Assembly: GCA_965153355.1 (NCBI GenBank)
Contig: OZ231126.1
Coordinates: 35,154,001 to 35,218,000, forward strand
Direction of reading: 5' to 3'
Source: Flaccisagitta enflata
Lineage: Eukaryota > Chaetognatha > Sagittoidea > Aphragmophora
Length of the DNA: 64,000 nucleotides
Both the position numbers and the translations under genes were made by a program. A model generated the notes under the pieces. That model searched no databases, was not told the origin of the DNA, and was given only the letters and a program-made list of their open reading frames with translations. The number at the start of each line of letters is the position of its first letter. Positions within the stretch are counted from its first letter, which is position 1. Positions 46,112 through 55,899 of this stretch are shown here, one piece after another.

Positions 46112-49089
46112 ATGGAAACTTTAGTGTCAGATTCAACTATTCAAATTTTGGATATATGTAAGCTATCCATCATCCCGGATTCCTTTGCTGGCATATATAG
46201 TGGATCAATTATTGATGTGGCACAGCAAATACGTTGAAAAATGCTACCACGGTATGAATATTGGTATTTGAGGGGGGGGGATATGAGATATGATAATGCA
46301 GTTGTAGATGGTTGGTACAGATAAATGGATCAATAGTTGCATATTCTTTTTTTTTGTATTTTCAGGTTACTTTCCAAATTCCCCCGAATGTTCCCTCCGA
46401 ACTGTATGGCAAAATGTCACATTTGATATTGACGGTGCATTTGAAAAAAACGGGTGGAAGTTATGAAAGTACAGACCAAATCAGTTGTGTCAACTTTCTT
46501 CCTTGTTTTTTATTCGAAACAATTAGAGTGTTAATTGGAGGAGATGAAGTAAGTATAGTGTGTATTGGTGGTGCTCATGCCCATGCCCACATCTATAGAA
46601 ATGCCCACGTTTGCATTTGTATATACCCATGCCCTGTATATACCCTTTGAAGTACATGCCCATGTCTCGTGCCAGTACCCATGTCTGTGCCCATTTGAGT
46701 GTTTAAGTTTATGCCCGTGCAATCGCCTGTGCCCGTGTCCATTACATGCCCGTGCCCGTGCCCCTGTCCGTGTTCGTGCCTGTGCCCAAGTACATGTTTG
46801 TGCTCATCCACAGATGTTTTGTTGGTGAATGATTGTGATTTTTGTTTGTACAGGTGTTTGAGGACGATCGCATAACAGATCATTTATTGTTTTTGCGTCT
46901 CATGCTGGAGTTCACTGAGCAAGAACGACAGACAGAATTCCATACTATGGCTTACCGAAAAGACACGGATGGTAACAGCGACTCATGTGAAACTGAACAA
47001 GACGGATTTTGTGTATGTAATTGTAAGTACTTTTTGGTATTTTGGGTATTTTTGGTATTTTCGGTATTGGTACCATTTTTTTGTCACATTGTAACAGTAA
47101 AGTTATATAGGATTTGTTACGCTAATTGACTCTAATAAATGTACTTTAGGCGGGCGCTGTTTTTGCAATCTCTTTTTTATCGATGGAATGGGATCTGGAC
47201 TTTGTGGTCTGAAGGATTATGATGCCATTGTCAAAGATGGGGTAAAACAAACTGCCGCACAAATAAAGGATACTTTACTCAAAAAAAAAAATTTCAACGA
47301 AGGTAAAAAAAGCCAATGAGAGAGAGGGGGATGAGAGTGTTTATTGAAGAGGGTTAGGGGGTAGGGGTAGGGGTAGGGGTAGGGGTAGGAAAAGATAATT
47401 ACATGTAGTAATAAATGTTATAACGTTTTAGGTCTTTACGAGCGATCAAAATTGATTCGCAAATGTGCTGAAACTGAGGGCATGGAATTTTGTGTCCCAC
47501 TGCGGCTGCTTAGCCGTTTTTTCGATTTAGGATTTCTGATACCTCAAAAAAGAATTGTAGGTCAGTGCAATGTATTTAGCCAACCGACCAACCGACCAAC
47601 TGACCAACCGACCGACACGGCCAGTCATAGATGCTTTTGTCGCACCTAAATTGTAATGCTTATTTAAAGAGGTCTCACTGGAGATGCACGGTGAAAGAAA
47701 GATTTTGATAAAGAACACGACAAATTCTGATAATTTTGAATTATCGCTTTTGAATGCTCGCGTGGCTCTACAATATTTCAAATTGGAAACAAATGTACGG
47801 ACAAGGTGAGTGTGGCGGCTACCCCAGATGCGTGTAGATGGGCAGGGGACTTAATTGAGGTCCACAGATCATTTTGGCAGGAGCAGTAAAGCCCAAAATC
47901 CCAAAACCCAAAAAAAAATAATAAAGTGTGACTGACGGACGGACGGATCAACGGACCAACGGACCTCCAAAGCGGGATGTAGAGTCACGCGTAACACGCG
48001 ACTAAAAAAATATGTGTTTGGTGGATTTTTATATATTTTTTCATTGATACTGTGTGGATTCATGGCATTTTTGTATTAATTTTACAGTTGGTACGATTTA
48101 ATAAATTCTGAGAGCATTCGTCGTGTCATTCCTGTCTCTCACATTAGGTATGTGCATGCAAGTAGACGGATGGACCAATTGACAGAGGGACAAGCTGATA
48201 GATGGACAGACAGGGTTGACCACAAACGGATCAGTTGTTAGAGTACAAGTAGTGTTGATGGTTCCTGTAAGTATGACAGTGAGATAGAGGGATTGACTGC
48301 TGACATGTATTGACACGTTTGCATACTTTTAGGCATTACACACTTCAGAAAGGATCGTCTCTGTACTTCCTTAACTCGGCGTGCTCATTCCAGCGTATCC
48401 CAGACTTGCTGGTGATTTTCTTTTCTGATGAGGTGAGTTTATAGGTTGAATTTGATATATTTTCACAGAAATTTGAGGCTAATACCTTGTTCTTATACTT
48501 TTGATTGAAAAATATTTTTATAGAAATTTAAGCCCAATACCTTGTTCTAATACTTTTGATTGAAAAATATTTTCATAGAAATTAAAGCCCAATACCTTGT
48601 TCTAATACTTTTGATTGAAAAATATTTTCATAGAAATGAATAAATGATTGTATCATACAGGAGAAATACCTTGGGAATTTCCAAAATCGCTTTGTGTATC
48701 ATCATGAGGACCTACAACAGATTGAGGTCTTCAAAAACGGCCAATTGGTGCCTCAACCCTCTTTCTTGAACAACATGGATCTTTCAAATGAAAATTCATT
48801 GGCTAATGACCATTGGTACCGTGAGTTACTTCGGAATTTCCCGAAAGCGGTCGACAGTATTTCCAGAGTGAAATTTCAAAAAGAGTTATATTTGTTTTGC
48901 TTCCCATTTGAATCCACTCCGAGGCATTTGATGAATTCAGATGATGGTTTGAATCTCATTTCCTCTGGAACTATTGATTTGCGGCTAAGATTCAAATCTA
49001 GCCTTACATCAAACAAGATTATTCAAATCGCTTCCTTCGAAAAATCACTGGTGCAATGTGATGCATCTGGGAATATCCTTGTTAATTGA
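46112..49089 (+). CDS. Polinton major capsid protein (hexon-like, double jelly roll), ~9 exons
   Basis: Shell-forming protein. Exons with matching phases: 46366-46548, 46854-47022, 47150-47302, 47432-47560, 47670-47805, 48088-48147, 48333-48432 and 48661-49089 (stop TGA). Every intron between them is GT-AG. These exons give 452 aa in one frame. An N-terminal exon from ATG 46112 looks coding but meets TGA at 46235-46237; its junction to 46366 is unclear (GT at 46218 would fit phase 0). Order and spacing match known Polinton hexons: an early beta segment with Pro-Pro, then a VNFLPCFLFETIRVLIGG strand pair, a tyrosine-rich centre, and a late segment with QRFVYHHEDL-like and EVFKNGQLVP-like strands. 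Introns carry repeats seen elsewhere in the window. The reading frame is otherwise intact. Confidence 0.85.
46549..46853 (+). repeat. Capsid gene intron with a CCCATG/CCCGTG minisatellite
   Basis: GT-AG intron. From about 46575 to 46800 it consists of degenerate tandem GCCCATG, GCCCGTG and TGCCTGTG units. Confidence 0.75.
47303..47431 (+). repeat. Capsid gene intron with (GGGGTA)n
   Basis: 129-bp GT-AG intron holding a short GGGGTA tandem array near 47358-47388. Confidence 0.7.
47561..47669 (+). repeat. Capsid gene intron made largely of repeat family B
   Basis: 109-bp intron with a CCAACCGACCAACCGACC core and a terminal CTTTTGTCGCACCTAAA. The same core and end occur at 22495-22565 and 58890-58972. 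Confidence 0.75.
47806..48087 (+). repeat. Capsid gene intron containing a ~195-bp family A repeat
   Basis: The copy runs from about 47813 (GGCGGCTACCCCAG) through GGGCAGGGG and a GACGGACGGAC core to ACACGCGACTAAA near 48007. It starts within about 10 bp of the splice donor. Copies lie at 22635-22830, 59028-59226 and 59277-59475. Confidence 0.8.
48433..48660 (+). repeat. Last capsid intron with three copies of the 55-bp intronic unit
   Basis: Units beginning GAGGCTAATACC or AAGCCCAATACC start near 48476, 48530 and 48585. They are close copies of the unit in the ATPase intron. Confidence 0.85.
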
Positions 49090-49096
49090 ACGTTTA

Positions 49097-49113
49097 TGAT
49101 AGAGAGAGAGATT

Positions 49114-49185
<72 letters not shown>
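49097..49185. repeat. (GA)n microsatellite
   Basis: Dinucleotide tract a few bases after the capsid gene stop. Confidence 0.9.
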
Positions 49186-49187
<2 letters not shown>

Positions 49188-49316
49188 CGTGTCACTTAGA
49201 TTGATATGCATCCCCCCATTTGCCTATGATTTGTAAAGCTGCATTGTGAATTTTGTACTGATAGTAGATGTATTGAAATTTGTTTTTGTGTAGTTTTGCT
49301 TTGCCAGTTACCTGAG

Positions 49317-49565
49317 ATGGCTAAGGCACGGAGAAATAAGAAAGGACAATTTGTGCGAGACGAAACTCTCCATGGAACGCGAAGGCGAAAGAGACGACGC
49401 AGACGACGAAAATCTCGAAGGTCGAAGCGAGGACGAAGGAGAAAACGTGGGCTTTTGTCGGCGACAAAGTCGAGAAGAAGAAGAAGGAGACGCCGGAGCT
49501 CTGGGTGCGATGGAATTCCGAGTCGTTTAGTAGTGATGGCCAAGAGAAGGCTGAAATCAAAGTAA
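49317..49565 (+). CDS. Arg-rich core/protamine-like protein
   Basis: 82 aa from ATG 49317. Arg and Lys dominate residues 10-65 in clusters such as RRKRRRRRRK, with few acidic residues and almost no hydrophobic core. Composition is like adenovirus core peptides and protamines, which neutralise packaged DNA. Location directly after the capsid gene supports a virion DNA-condensing role; this is inference from composition. An acceptor-like TTTTTGTGTAG ends at 49293, so a small upstream exon is possible. Confidence 0.6.
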   Translation: MAKARRNKKGQFVRDETLHGTRRRKRRRRRRKSRRSKRGRRRKRGLLSATKSRRRRRRRRSSGCDGIPSRLVVMAKRRLKSK

Positions 49566-50068
49566 AATGATTTTCTACTCTATAGGAAATCTTTTGGCGA
49601 CAATTCTATGTACGAAAGACGAAGAAAGTTCCGACGATTTGAGGGTTATTTATGAATAATAACTATTGCCATGAAAAGACAGAGACCATATTATCAGTTT
49701 AAATCATCAACTACTGCGCCCTGTCATGACTGCACCGTGCCAAAATGCAGTGTTTTACATTGGTTTGCTGTAATGAAAATTGTAAAAAAAAAATGATCTA
49801 TGCTATGGATCGTGATTTTAGCTGAATAATGAATGTTATTAATTAACTATTTGTTATAGAAAATTACAAAAAAAAAAATGGTCACACATTTAAAAGACAT
49901 TTATCAGTGGTACTGAAACTGCGGCAATCACCTGCTCTTGTCCTTTGCGTTGCATGGAATTGGAAAATGTAGGAGTGGAAATAGTGTCAGCGTGGCACCA
50001 CTGCCTCGAATGCGGAGAGTGACGTTTCCAGATAAACTCAAATTGAGAGGCCGAACTCAACACCAAAA
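49566..50068 (+). other. Intergenic stretch within the Polinton
   Basis: No supported gene. An acceptor-like TTTCTACTCTATAG near 49584 precedes a short open stretch, and two poly-A runs occur at 49787 and 49868. The sequence is A/T-rich otherwise. Confidence 0.4.
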
Positions 50069-50623
50069 ATGAGTGGTCTAAGTTATGCTGAAATAAATAA
50101 TGCGATAGATAGGGATTTGGACAGTACTGTCGCTGGAAATGACTATTGTGATGAATTAAGAAGAGTTGTTGAAGCCAACTGGAACACTGTAAGAAATCAG
50201 ATCACGGTTAATCCCAACATGATGGTGAGCGAATTTAATTTTCGTCTGTCAAGTAATCGCCCGCTTAGTGATGCCCATGTCCGTAACTGGTGGCCGTCCC
50301 CTCTACATGTGTCAAACTACCTCATAGAATTTGTGAGAGGGGTTTTATACCACTATTATGTCAGATTAAGGAGATCAGTAAGAATTCAGTTTAGTCCAAA
50401 CATGGCGATTATCTCAACTACTGGAGGGCCTAGTAACTTCATTTGGGCTTCCCGCAGTAATTGGGGGATTTTAGGCCAATCCTATCTCATACATGACATT
50501 CAATCATTTAACCATTTCATTGATGTCATTCTCAAAAATGAGGATTTACATCAAGCCATGTTAGCAAGTTTATCGAGTTTAAGCAGTAAATATAGTGACG
50601 GCTTTTGGCCCCGCTTTCACTGA
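50069..50623 (+). CDS. 184-aa ORF upstream of the DNA polymerase, possibly its N-terminal part
   Basis: ATG at 50069, TGA at 50621-50623. The first half is helical and charged; the middle has Trp-rich and aromatic segments (RNWWPSPLHV, YHYYVRLRRS); the end is helical and Ser-rich. It overlaps the next frame (open from 50605) by 19 bases with a one-base frame offset. Given the repeated frame breaks downstream, it may be the N-terminal region of the same long polymerase polypeptide rather than a separate gene. Long N-terminal extensions are common in Polinton polymerases. No catalytic motif is recognised. Confidence 0.45.
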   Translation: MSGLSYAEINNAIDRDLDSTVAGNDYCDELRRVVEANWNTVRNQITVNPNMMVSEFNFRLSSNRPLSDAHVRNWWPSPLHVSNYLIEFVRGVLYHYYVRLRRSVRIQFSPNMAIISTTGGPSNFIWASRSNWGILGQSYLIHDIQSFNHFIDVILKNEDLHQAMLASLSSLSSKYSDGFWPRFH

Positions 50624-53600
50624 CATTTCATCTAACAAGTGTGCCCTCCAAGATATTTGGCAACAATGGAAGATGTTTAAGTGAGCATAAATGTACCGAT
50701 GGTAGTTGTGACAGCAATGCATGTGTGTGGCTTGCATTAAGCAGTATTTTTGACGTGGACAAATGTGGAAATGCAAAAAGGATGAGTTCAGAAATGGGGA
50801 AAGGAAAAGGACAAGGGCAAAGAACAAAGTTAACAGAAAAATATGCAAAGTTAGGGAAAAAGTTTTTGGCATGGCTGAAAAAAAGAGGAAAGGAAAAGGA
50901 CATTCTTTCAGAGAAAATTGGTCATTTGGGATTACCAGAAAGATACTTAGGCGAATTGGAAAAATTCTTAGGTCATTCCATGATTTTGCTAAGTGAAAAA
51001 ACCATGAATATGAGAAAGGTTGCCAATGACACAGTATTAAAAACTACAAAATATCAAAGATACTTCTCTTCAAAGAATGTGTCAGACAGTGATTACGGGA
51101 ATTTCATTTATCTGTTAACCAAAAATGAAAACCACGTGCAGACAGTGCTAAACTTACAGAAATATTCTCGAAAATTTGTATGTTCAAAATGCACAAGGTG
51201 TTTTTCTCGTATAGAATGGTTAGAATATCATCAAAAGTTCAAAGTATGCGAAAAAAAACGCTTTGTTGCCGAGAAGCAAGTGAATTTTCCCTATTCCGCG
51301 GAAAAAATTGTGTCAGAAACGGTTGAATTTGAACATTTGAGCATTTGCAAGGATACCAAGTACACTCATTGCTTAATTAATGTTGAAAAGGACTCATCAG
51401 TGAGTTTGACGATGCAGATTGATTTGAAAGGCACTGATCAAATGTTGATGTCAAGGAGATTTGAAAGTTTAGGGGAATGTGCCTCATTCATCATGAAATT
51501 CGGAGCAAAATGTGCCATATGGGTCTTAGGAGAAAGATTAGTGTTGCACTTTGACTCACTACAAAAAATAGAAACAGCAGCAGTTATGAAAATTGCGACC
51601 CGGAAGCAATCGATAGGAGCAAATTGAAGCATCTGCAGATGGTTAAAACTGAAATTGTCAAATATTTGAGCAAATATGACATTTATTTGTCAGTTGGCCA
51701 GGAAGACCCCAAAATAGTGAGCAATTTTATGTTTGAATTGTTGTCAATGCTGAGCGATGGTCGAGAATGTGAAACCATACATGTCAAGTTCGATCAAAAT
51801 GTGCTACAATTTGTTGCTGTAGACCAATTTCCTCTGAATTTTATACTGTTAAATAAATTTGGAGCAACATTTCAAGGGAATATAGCGACTGCAGACATGT
51901 TGGCACATTTCAATGATACTGTGAGTTTGTTCAAAAGTGAATTTGGACTGAATATTGTGGGTCAAAGAAATTCAACTCAGATCGGTAGGCATTTAATGGC
52001 CAGTACATTAGATGAAGGCAGGAGAAACGCCCTGTTTTCCCCGCCCTTGGCTTTTTCTCATGAACTAGACGAAACATTTGTTTCATACGGAGTATTAAAT
52101 GCCAAAAAAGCATTTGTCATGATCAAGGATTTATGAAAGGAGCAATGAATGTGGATTTCGAAAAATTTTATGGCCATTTAGTATTGAAAAAAAATGCTAA
52201 TTGGATGTTGGTCGGACTGCCGCACATGTACGTGAGAAAAGGAACAACATATGTCACAAAACAGAGTCGAAAGCGTCACACATTTTCTAACATGATTTTA
52301 GGCGTTATAGAGTTTTGTTGAGACGCTCTGTTTTCTATATCTCACTTAAATGGTCAAGAAAATATGAGATATGGAATGCTATTCGATGCTATTCTCAAAA
52401 TCGAAGGGAACGAGGTGTTCTATGAAGCCGACGGGTGCATATGGCATAGTTGCCCAAAAATATGCCATTTAAGTGAAGCTAATGTGATGAAAGGTCACAA
52501 ACCGTACTGTGACGCATGCAAAAATGACGAAATGGTTGGCGATGGTAGCGCCCACTTGAAATTCTTAAAGCCTCGACTCTGGAAAATGAGAACAAATGAA
52601 CAAAGAGATTCGGTCCACGCTCTGAAGAAAAACGTTACCTATGATGAGGATTACAAAAACACGTTAGAGAAGGCGGCACTTATGTATAAAAGAAGCGGAA
52701 AAAGAATTGTAAGCGTATCCGAATGCCACGTGCTGCGTTTTTGGCATAAAAGTATTGGAGCATTTATGGACAGTCTAAAACTGCCATGTAAATTTGACTG
52801 TCGTGATATACAGTTATCAACACTTGTGGAGCAGATAACCATGCAAAATTTCCCTCTGCTAAGATATGGAGCATTGACTCATGATAAGGTGATAACTGCA
52901 ATCAAACATGGAGATTTGAATGGCTTTGTGAAATGCACCACAGTTGCAGGAGACAAAACAAGGCATAACTTAGGAGTTTTGAAACCTTTTTTTTACACAA
53001 AAGATGGTATTTCACAGACTAGTTATGACGTGGAGGACAAAATTGTCTCAACTCTGATTTTGAGGGAAATGCTAACCAATGGTTTAACCAGTGATTTCTC
53101 AATTACTGCTATCACTGAAATCATTGAATACCGCGTCTCAGCATCAAACCCCTTTCATACACTGGAGGCGCCAGTGTTCAACGCTTTTAAGAATTATAAG
53201 CAATGCACTGGGTTTATTCAAATACTCAAAGGAAGTTTGAATTCTGCTATTGGAGCGTTTGGCATATCTGGACACAAGCATAAAAATAGCTATCTAATGA
53301 ATGAAAACGATATAAAAAGCATACAGGATCTGCATAATCTCTCTCATGGCACTCAGGTCAATGCAGAGAAAAGACTTTTCCATTTTGCAAGTTCATCGAG
53401 AATTTGTAACCTTAAACAATTGCATATGGCCATAATATCAAATGGAATCTCGATATTTATGAACTTTTTTTTGACGTGGAATTTTTATTTTCTTGGAGAA
53501 GCAGTACGTTTTAACACCGATGGTTTTTTAACTATGTTTAACCGAGCTTTCACCCCAGAAACACTATGTTCTAGTACATTAACTAGTGTATTGCTAGATC

Positions 53601-53967
53601 ACCATTTAAAAGTAACTATGAATACAGAGGAAGCTAATAGGTATTTTAAATGGAAAAAAAAGTTTTTTATTGCTTTGGACGAGATTCGGATTTGACCATA
53701 TTTTAAGTCACCCTATTGTATACGTTAGTTAATGGTGATATGTTTAAACAACGTACGTGATGCATTAATTACATGTCTAATGGTCTTGATTTTCCTGTGA
53801 AATTGGAGTTTCTTGGAAATGTATCAGTCGTGACCTCAGTCAACAAACTGTCCGTATTCAATAGCTATAAAAATGAGTATTTCATAAAGTGCAGTGGTAG
53901 CACTGATGAGTTTTTGTCAAACATCCACATGTACAGTTATGATCAGTTGAATGAAAAACTCTGTTAA
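50605..53967 (+). pseudogene. Protein-primed family B DNA polymerase (Polinton PolB), degenerate
   Basis: Coding character runs through four open blocks: 50605-51627, 51624-52136, 52133-53695 (with an in-frame TGA at 52319-52321) and 53773-53967, each block shifted by one base relative to the last. Block 1 has an SNACVWLAL segment and a zinc-finger-like CSKCTRCF...H...C. Block 3 has DFEKFYG near 52150, then a GCIWHSC segment typical of the nuclease-like insert of Polinton polymerases (near 52440), a motif-B-like KGSLNSAIGAFG (near 53228-53263) and a motif-C-like FNTDG (near 53510-53524). In the family, motif C carries two Asp; here the first is Asn. The motif A Asp position near 52930 is also not Asp. 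Block 4 resembles the C-terminal beta segment. The enzyme is probably inactive. Confidence 0.75.
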
Positions 53968-54498
53968 TTTAAATCTATTTATTGATATTTATTTTATTTA
54001 TTGAAATTAGGTAAAGCGATTGTGACAATAATATAAACGAGCAAAGCAAAATAAATGACAATGACACATTTTGGGCCAATGACAAAAGATTGTGTATTTG
54101 GGCCAACGACAAAAGAACAAAGGAAATGGATGAATAAAGTAACTAATGAGTCGTCGAGGGACTGCAATTGAGTCAATGTCAAGCTTGGAAGATGCAAAAG
54201 TTATCTTGTCCAGGGATAACCATGAAGAAGCTAAAACAGTGCCCAATAAGTCAATTTTTTGACTGTGTGTCGCCCGGGGTTACGGGATTTGATGTCAGGG
54301 CAGATCCTGGATCGTGTCTTGCCCGGGAATGACGGGATCCGGACGGTCATTTAAATTGAAGTGACGAAGCCAAAGCCCGACCCAGTGGGCAGGGGTGATT
54401 ACGATTGGCGCTGGCAAAATGTAGCTGTATAAGAGGAAAGGATAGGGGGGGGGGCGCTTAAATTGATAACAAATGATGCAGAAAAGAGGTCTCTTTTT
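53968..54498. other. Right flank of the Polinton
   Basis: No gene supported. GGGCCAATGACAAAAGA and GGGCCAACGACAAAAGA form a short direct repeat at 54073-54115. CTTGCCCGGG and CGCCCGGGGTTACGGGAT segments may belong to an element end. Terminal repeat not confirmed. Confidence 0.4.
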
Positions 54499-54648
54499 AG
54501 TCGCGTACACGCGACTCGCCAACTAGCTATGTCCGTTGGTTGGTTGGTCCGTCGGTAAGCTTTAGTTGTAATTGATGTTATGAACGGTTTGCCTCTTTTA
54601 TTACTGTCCCTGCCCACCACATGCGACTTCAGTAGCCGTGTAGTCTAA
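54499..54648. mobile_element. Family A repeat beside exon b
   Basis: TTTAGTCGCGTACACGCGAC start (palindromic), GTTGGTTGGTTGGTCCGTCGG core, CCCTGCCCACCACATGCGAC, and AGTAGCCGTGTAG about 10 bp from the minus-strand splice donor. Confidence 0.75.
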
Positions 54649-54657
54649 AATAATTAC

Positions 54658-54783
54658 CTGAAAGGCCGGTTTGGGGGTATTTCGTATTTTGTCTTGAGCC
54701 GTGCAATTTGTTGAGGGGTCGCGGCCTCGATTTGCTCCTTAGTTTCCGTGACCACGGGGGTGGACATTTGGAACTCGAAACAT
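54658..54783 (-). CDS. Minus-strand exon b, unknown protein
   Basis: 126-bp exon with acceptor TTACTTTACAG and donor CAG|GTAATTATT. It encodes a hydrophilic helical segment (TETKEQIEAATPQQIARLK). The incoming phase (2) matches the outgoing phase of the exon at 54935-55095. The exon downstream on the minus strand was not found. A family A repeat begins about 10 bp past the donor. Confidence 0.6.
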
Positions 54784-54934
54784 CTGTAAAGTAATGCGGG
54801 GTGACATTTGGTACAGGTCAATGAGTAAGGGAGACTGTATATGAAATGCATATAAGTGCCATCCGTTTAATTTGTCCATCCGTCCGTCTGAATGTGTGAC
54901 GTAACTTCTATTGTGCATATTATGAAATAATTAC

Positions 54935-55095
54935 CTTGAACGCAAAGCGTTGAGGTTTCTTTGGTCCCCTGCGGGCACGTAGGCACTTAATTCGTCAGTG
55001 GATGTCACCCAAATGCGGTAGGGGGTGGTTCTCATCGACGCCGATTTCCCTTTTTTGTTTATTACCGTGGGAGAACCTTCAAACATGAGCTTGAG
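54935..55095 (-). CDS. Minus-strand exon a, unknown protein
   Basis: 161-bp exon with acceptor TTTTTTGCCGATTTCTTAG and donor AAG|GTAATTATTTC. It is open only in the frame that joins exon b in phase. Encodes RTTPYRIWVTSTDELSAYVP within 54 residues of ordered-looking sequence. Function unknown. The 151-bp intron between a and b contains a degenerate GACGGACGGATGGAC core like that of repeat families A and C. Confidence 0.6.
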
Positions 55096-55377
55096 CTAAG
55101 AAATCGGCAAAAAACCTGTCTTGAGCTCCTAAGGGAAGGGACGCGGGGTTACATTTATAATTACATGGGCATGGGCAATGGTAGTAATGATTTTTGATTA
55201 CGGACATGCGACTGTATATTTTACCATGTTGGTTGTTAGGGTTGTGAGTCTGTCCGTAGCATAAGATTTGAAAGCATAAGCAGAAGCATAAAGCATGAGT
55301 AACAGCTAATGTTTAAGGCTAAGGCTAAGGCTAAGGCTAAGAGCTAATAGTAAAAAAAAGAAAAGCAATAAACTAAC

Positions 55378-55427
55378 CTCGGCAAAGACGATATGACATT
55401 AGTCATTCAGTCACATGAAAAAGTTCG
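55378..55427 (-). other. Possible short minus-strand exon
   Basis: 50 bp between a TTTTATTTTCAG acceptor and a GAG|GTTAGT donor. Stops occur in two frames, and the outgoing phase does not fit exon a, so it may be untranslated or spurious. Confidence 0.25.
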
Positions 55428-55565
55428 CTGAAAATAAAAGAAGAAAAAAATTGTATAGGAACCTGGGATTAACGACATGATGGGCAGGGGTGGGTACGGC
55501 ACAATGGGCAGGGGAGGGTACTTCAATTTGAGAATATGTGAAGATTTGATTGATCAATAACTCAC

Positions 55566-55627
55566 CTTTCATGATTTGGATAACAAAGATAAATGCTCTC
55601 AAGGAGACATTTGCTGAGGAAGCTTTT
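55566..55627 (-). other. Possible minus-strand exon c
   Basis: 62 bp between a CCATTTCCCTATAG acceptor and an AAAG|GTGAGT donor. Two frames are open. Its outgoing phase does not directly match exon a, so an intervening exon would be needed. A CCCCTGCCCATCC box lies just upstream of the acceptor. Confidence 0.4.
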
Positions 55628-55755
55628 CTATAGGGAAATGGATGGGCAGGGGCAGTGATATGGATGGGTTGGAATGAAAGAAAAAAAATCAGGGAAAAAA
55701 ATAATTATGAACGTGTACTTAGGTTTTATTTCTTCTATTTTGCCTTTTTTCTTGT

Positions 55756-55807
<52 letters not shown>

Positions 55808-55868
55808 TATTTCTACATCATGTATTTGTTTGTTTGTTTTATGTTTGTTTGTTTGTTTGTTTGTTTTT
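55756..55868. repeat. (TTTC)n and (GTTT)n tracts
   Basis: Simple repeats. Confidence 0.95.
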
Positions 55869-55899
55869 CATACCCCAGAATTGGAACTCCCATAGAAGA

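Larger units (their letters stand above)
37650..53967 (+). mobile_element. Polinton/Maverick (adintovirus-like) element, core region
   Basis: About 16.3 kb of plus-strand genes holding the hallmark Polinton set: FtsK/HerA-type packaging ATPase, rve integrase, a probable penton-like protein, a double-jelly-roll-like major capsid protein and family B DNA polymerase. Spacing is tight and several stop and start codons overlap. Size and content match the family's usual 15-20 kb. An adenovirus-type cysteine protease, usual for the family, was not found. I did not locate terminal inverted repeats or a target duplication, so the true ends lie outside these limits, plausibly between 36.0 and 37.6 kb and between 54.0 and 54.5 kb. 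The polymerase is decayed and two other genes carry frame breaks or a stop, so this copy is probably no longer autonomous. Confidence 0.85.

Noticed and set aside
47358-47388. Telomere-like GGGGTA array
   Set aside because: It is short and lies inside a capsid gene intron; the unit is not a known animal telomere repeat.
55315-55345. TAAGGC array as possible telomeric sequence
   Set aside because: Only four to five units, internal to the sequence, and not TTAGGG-like in register.
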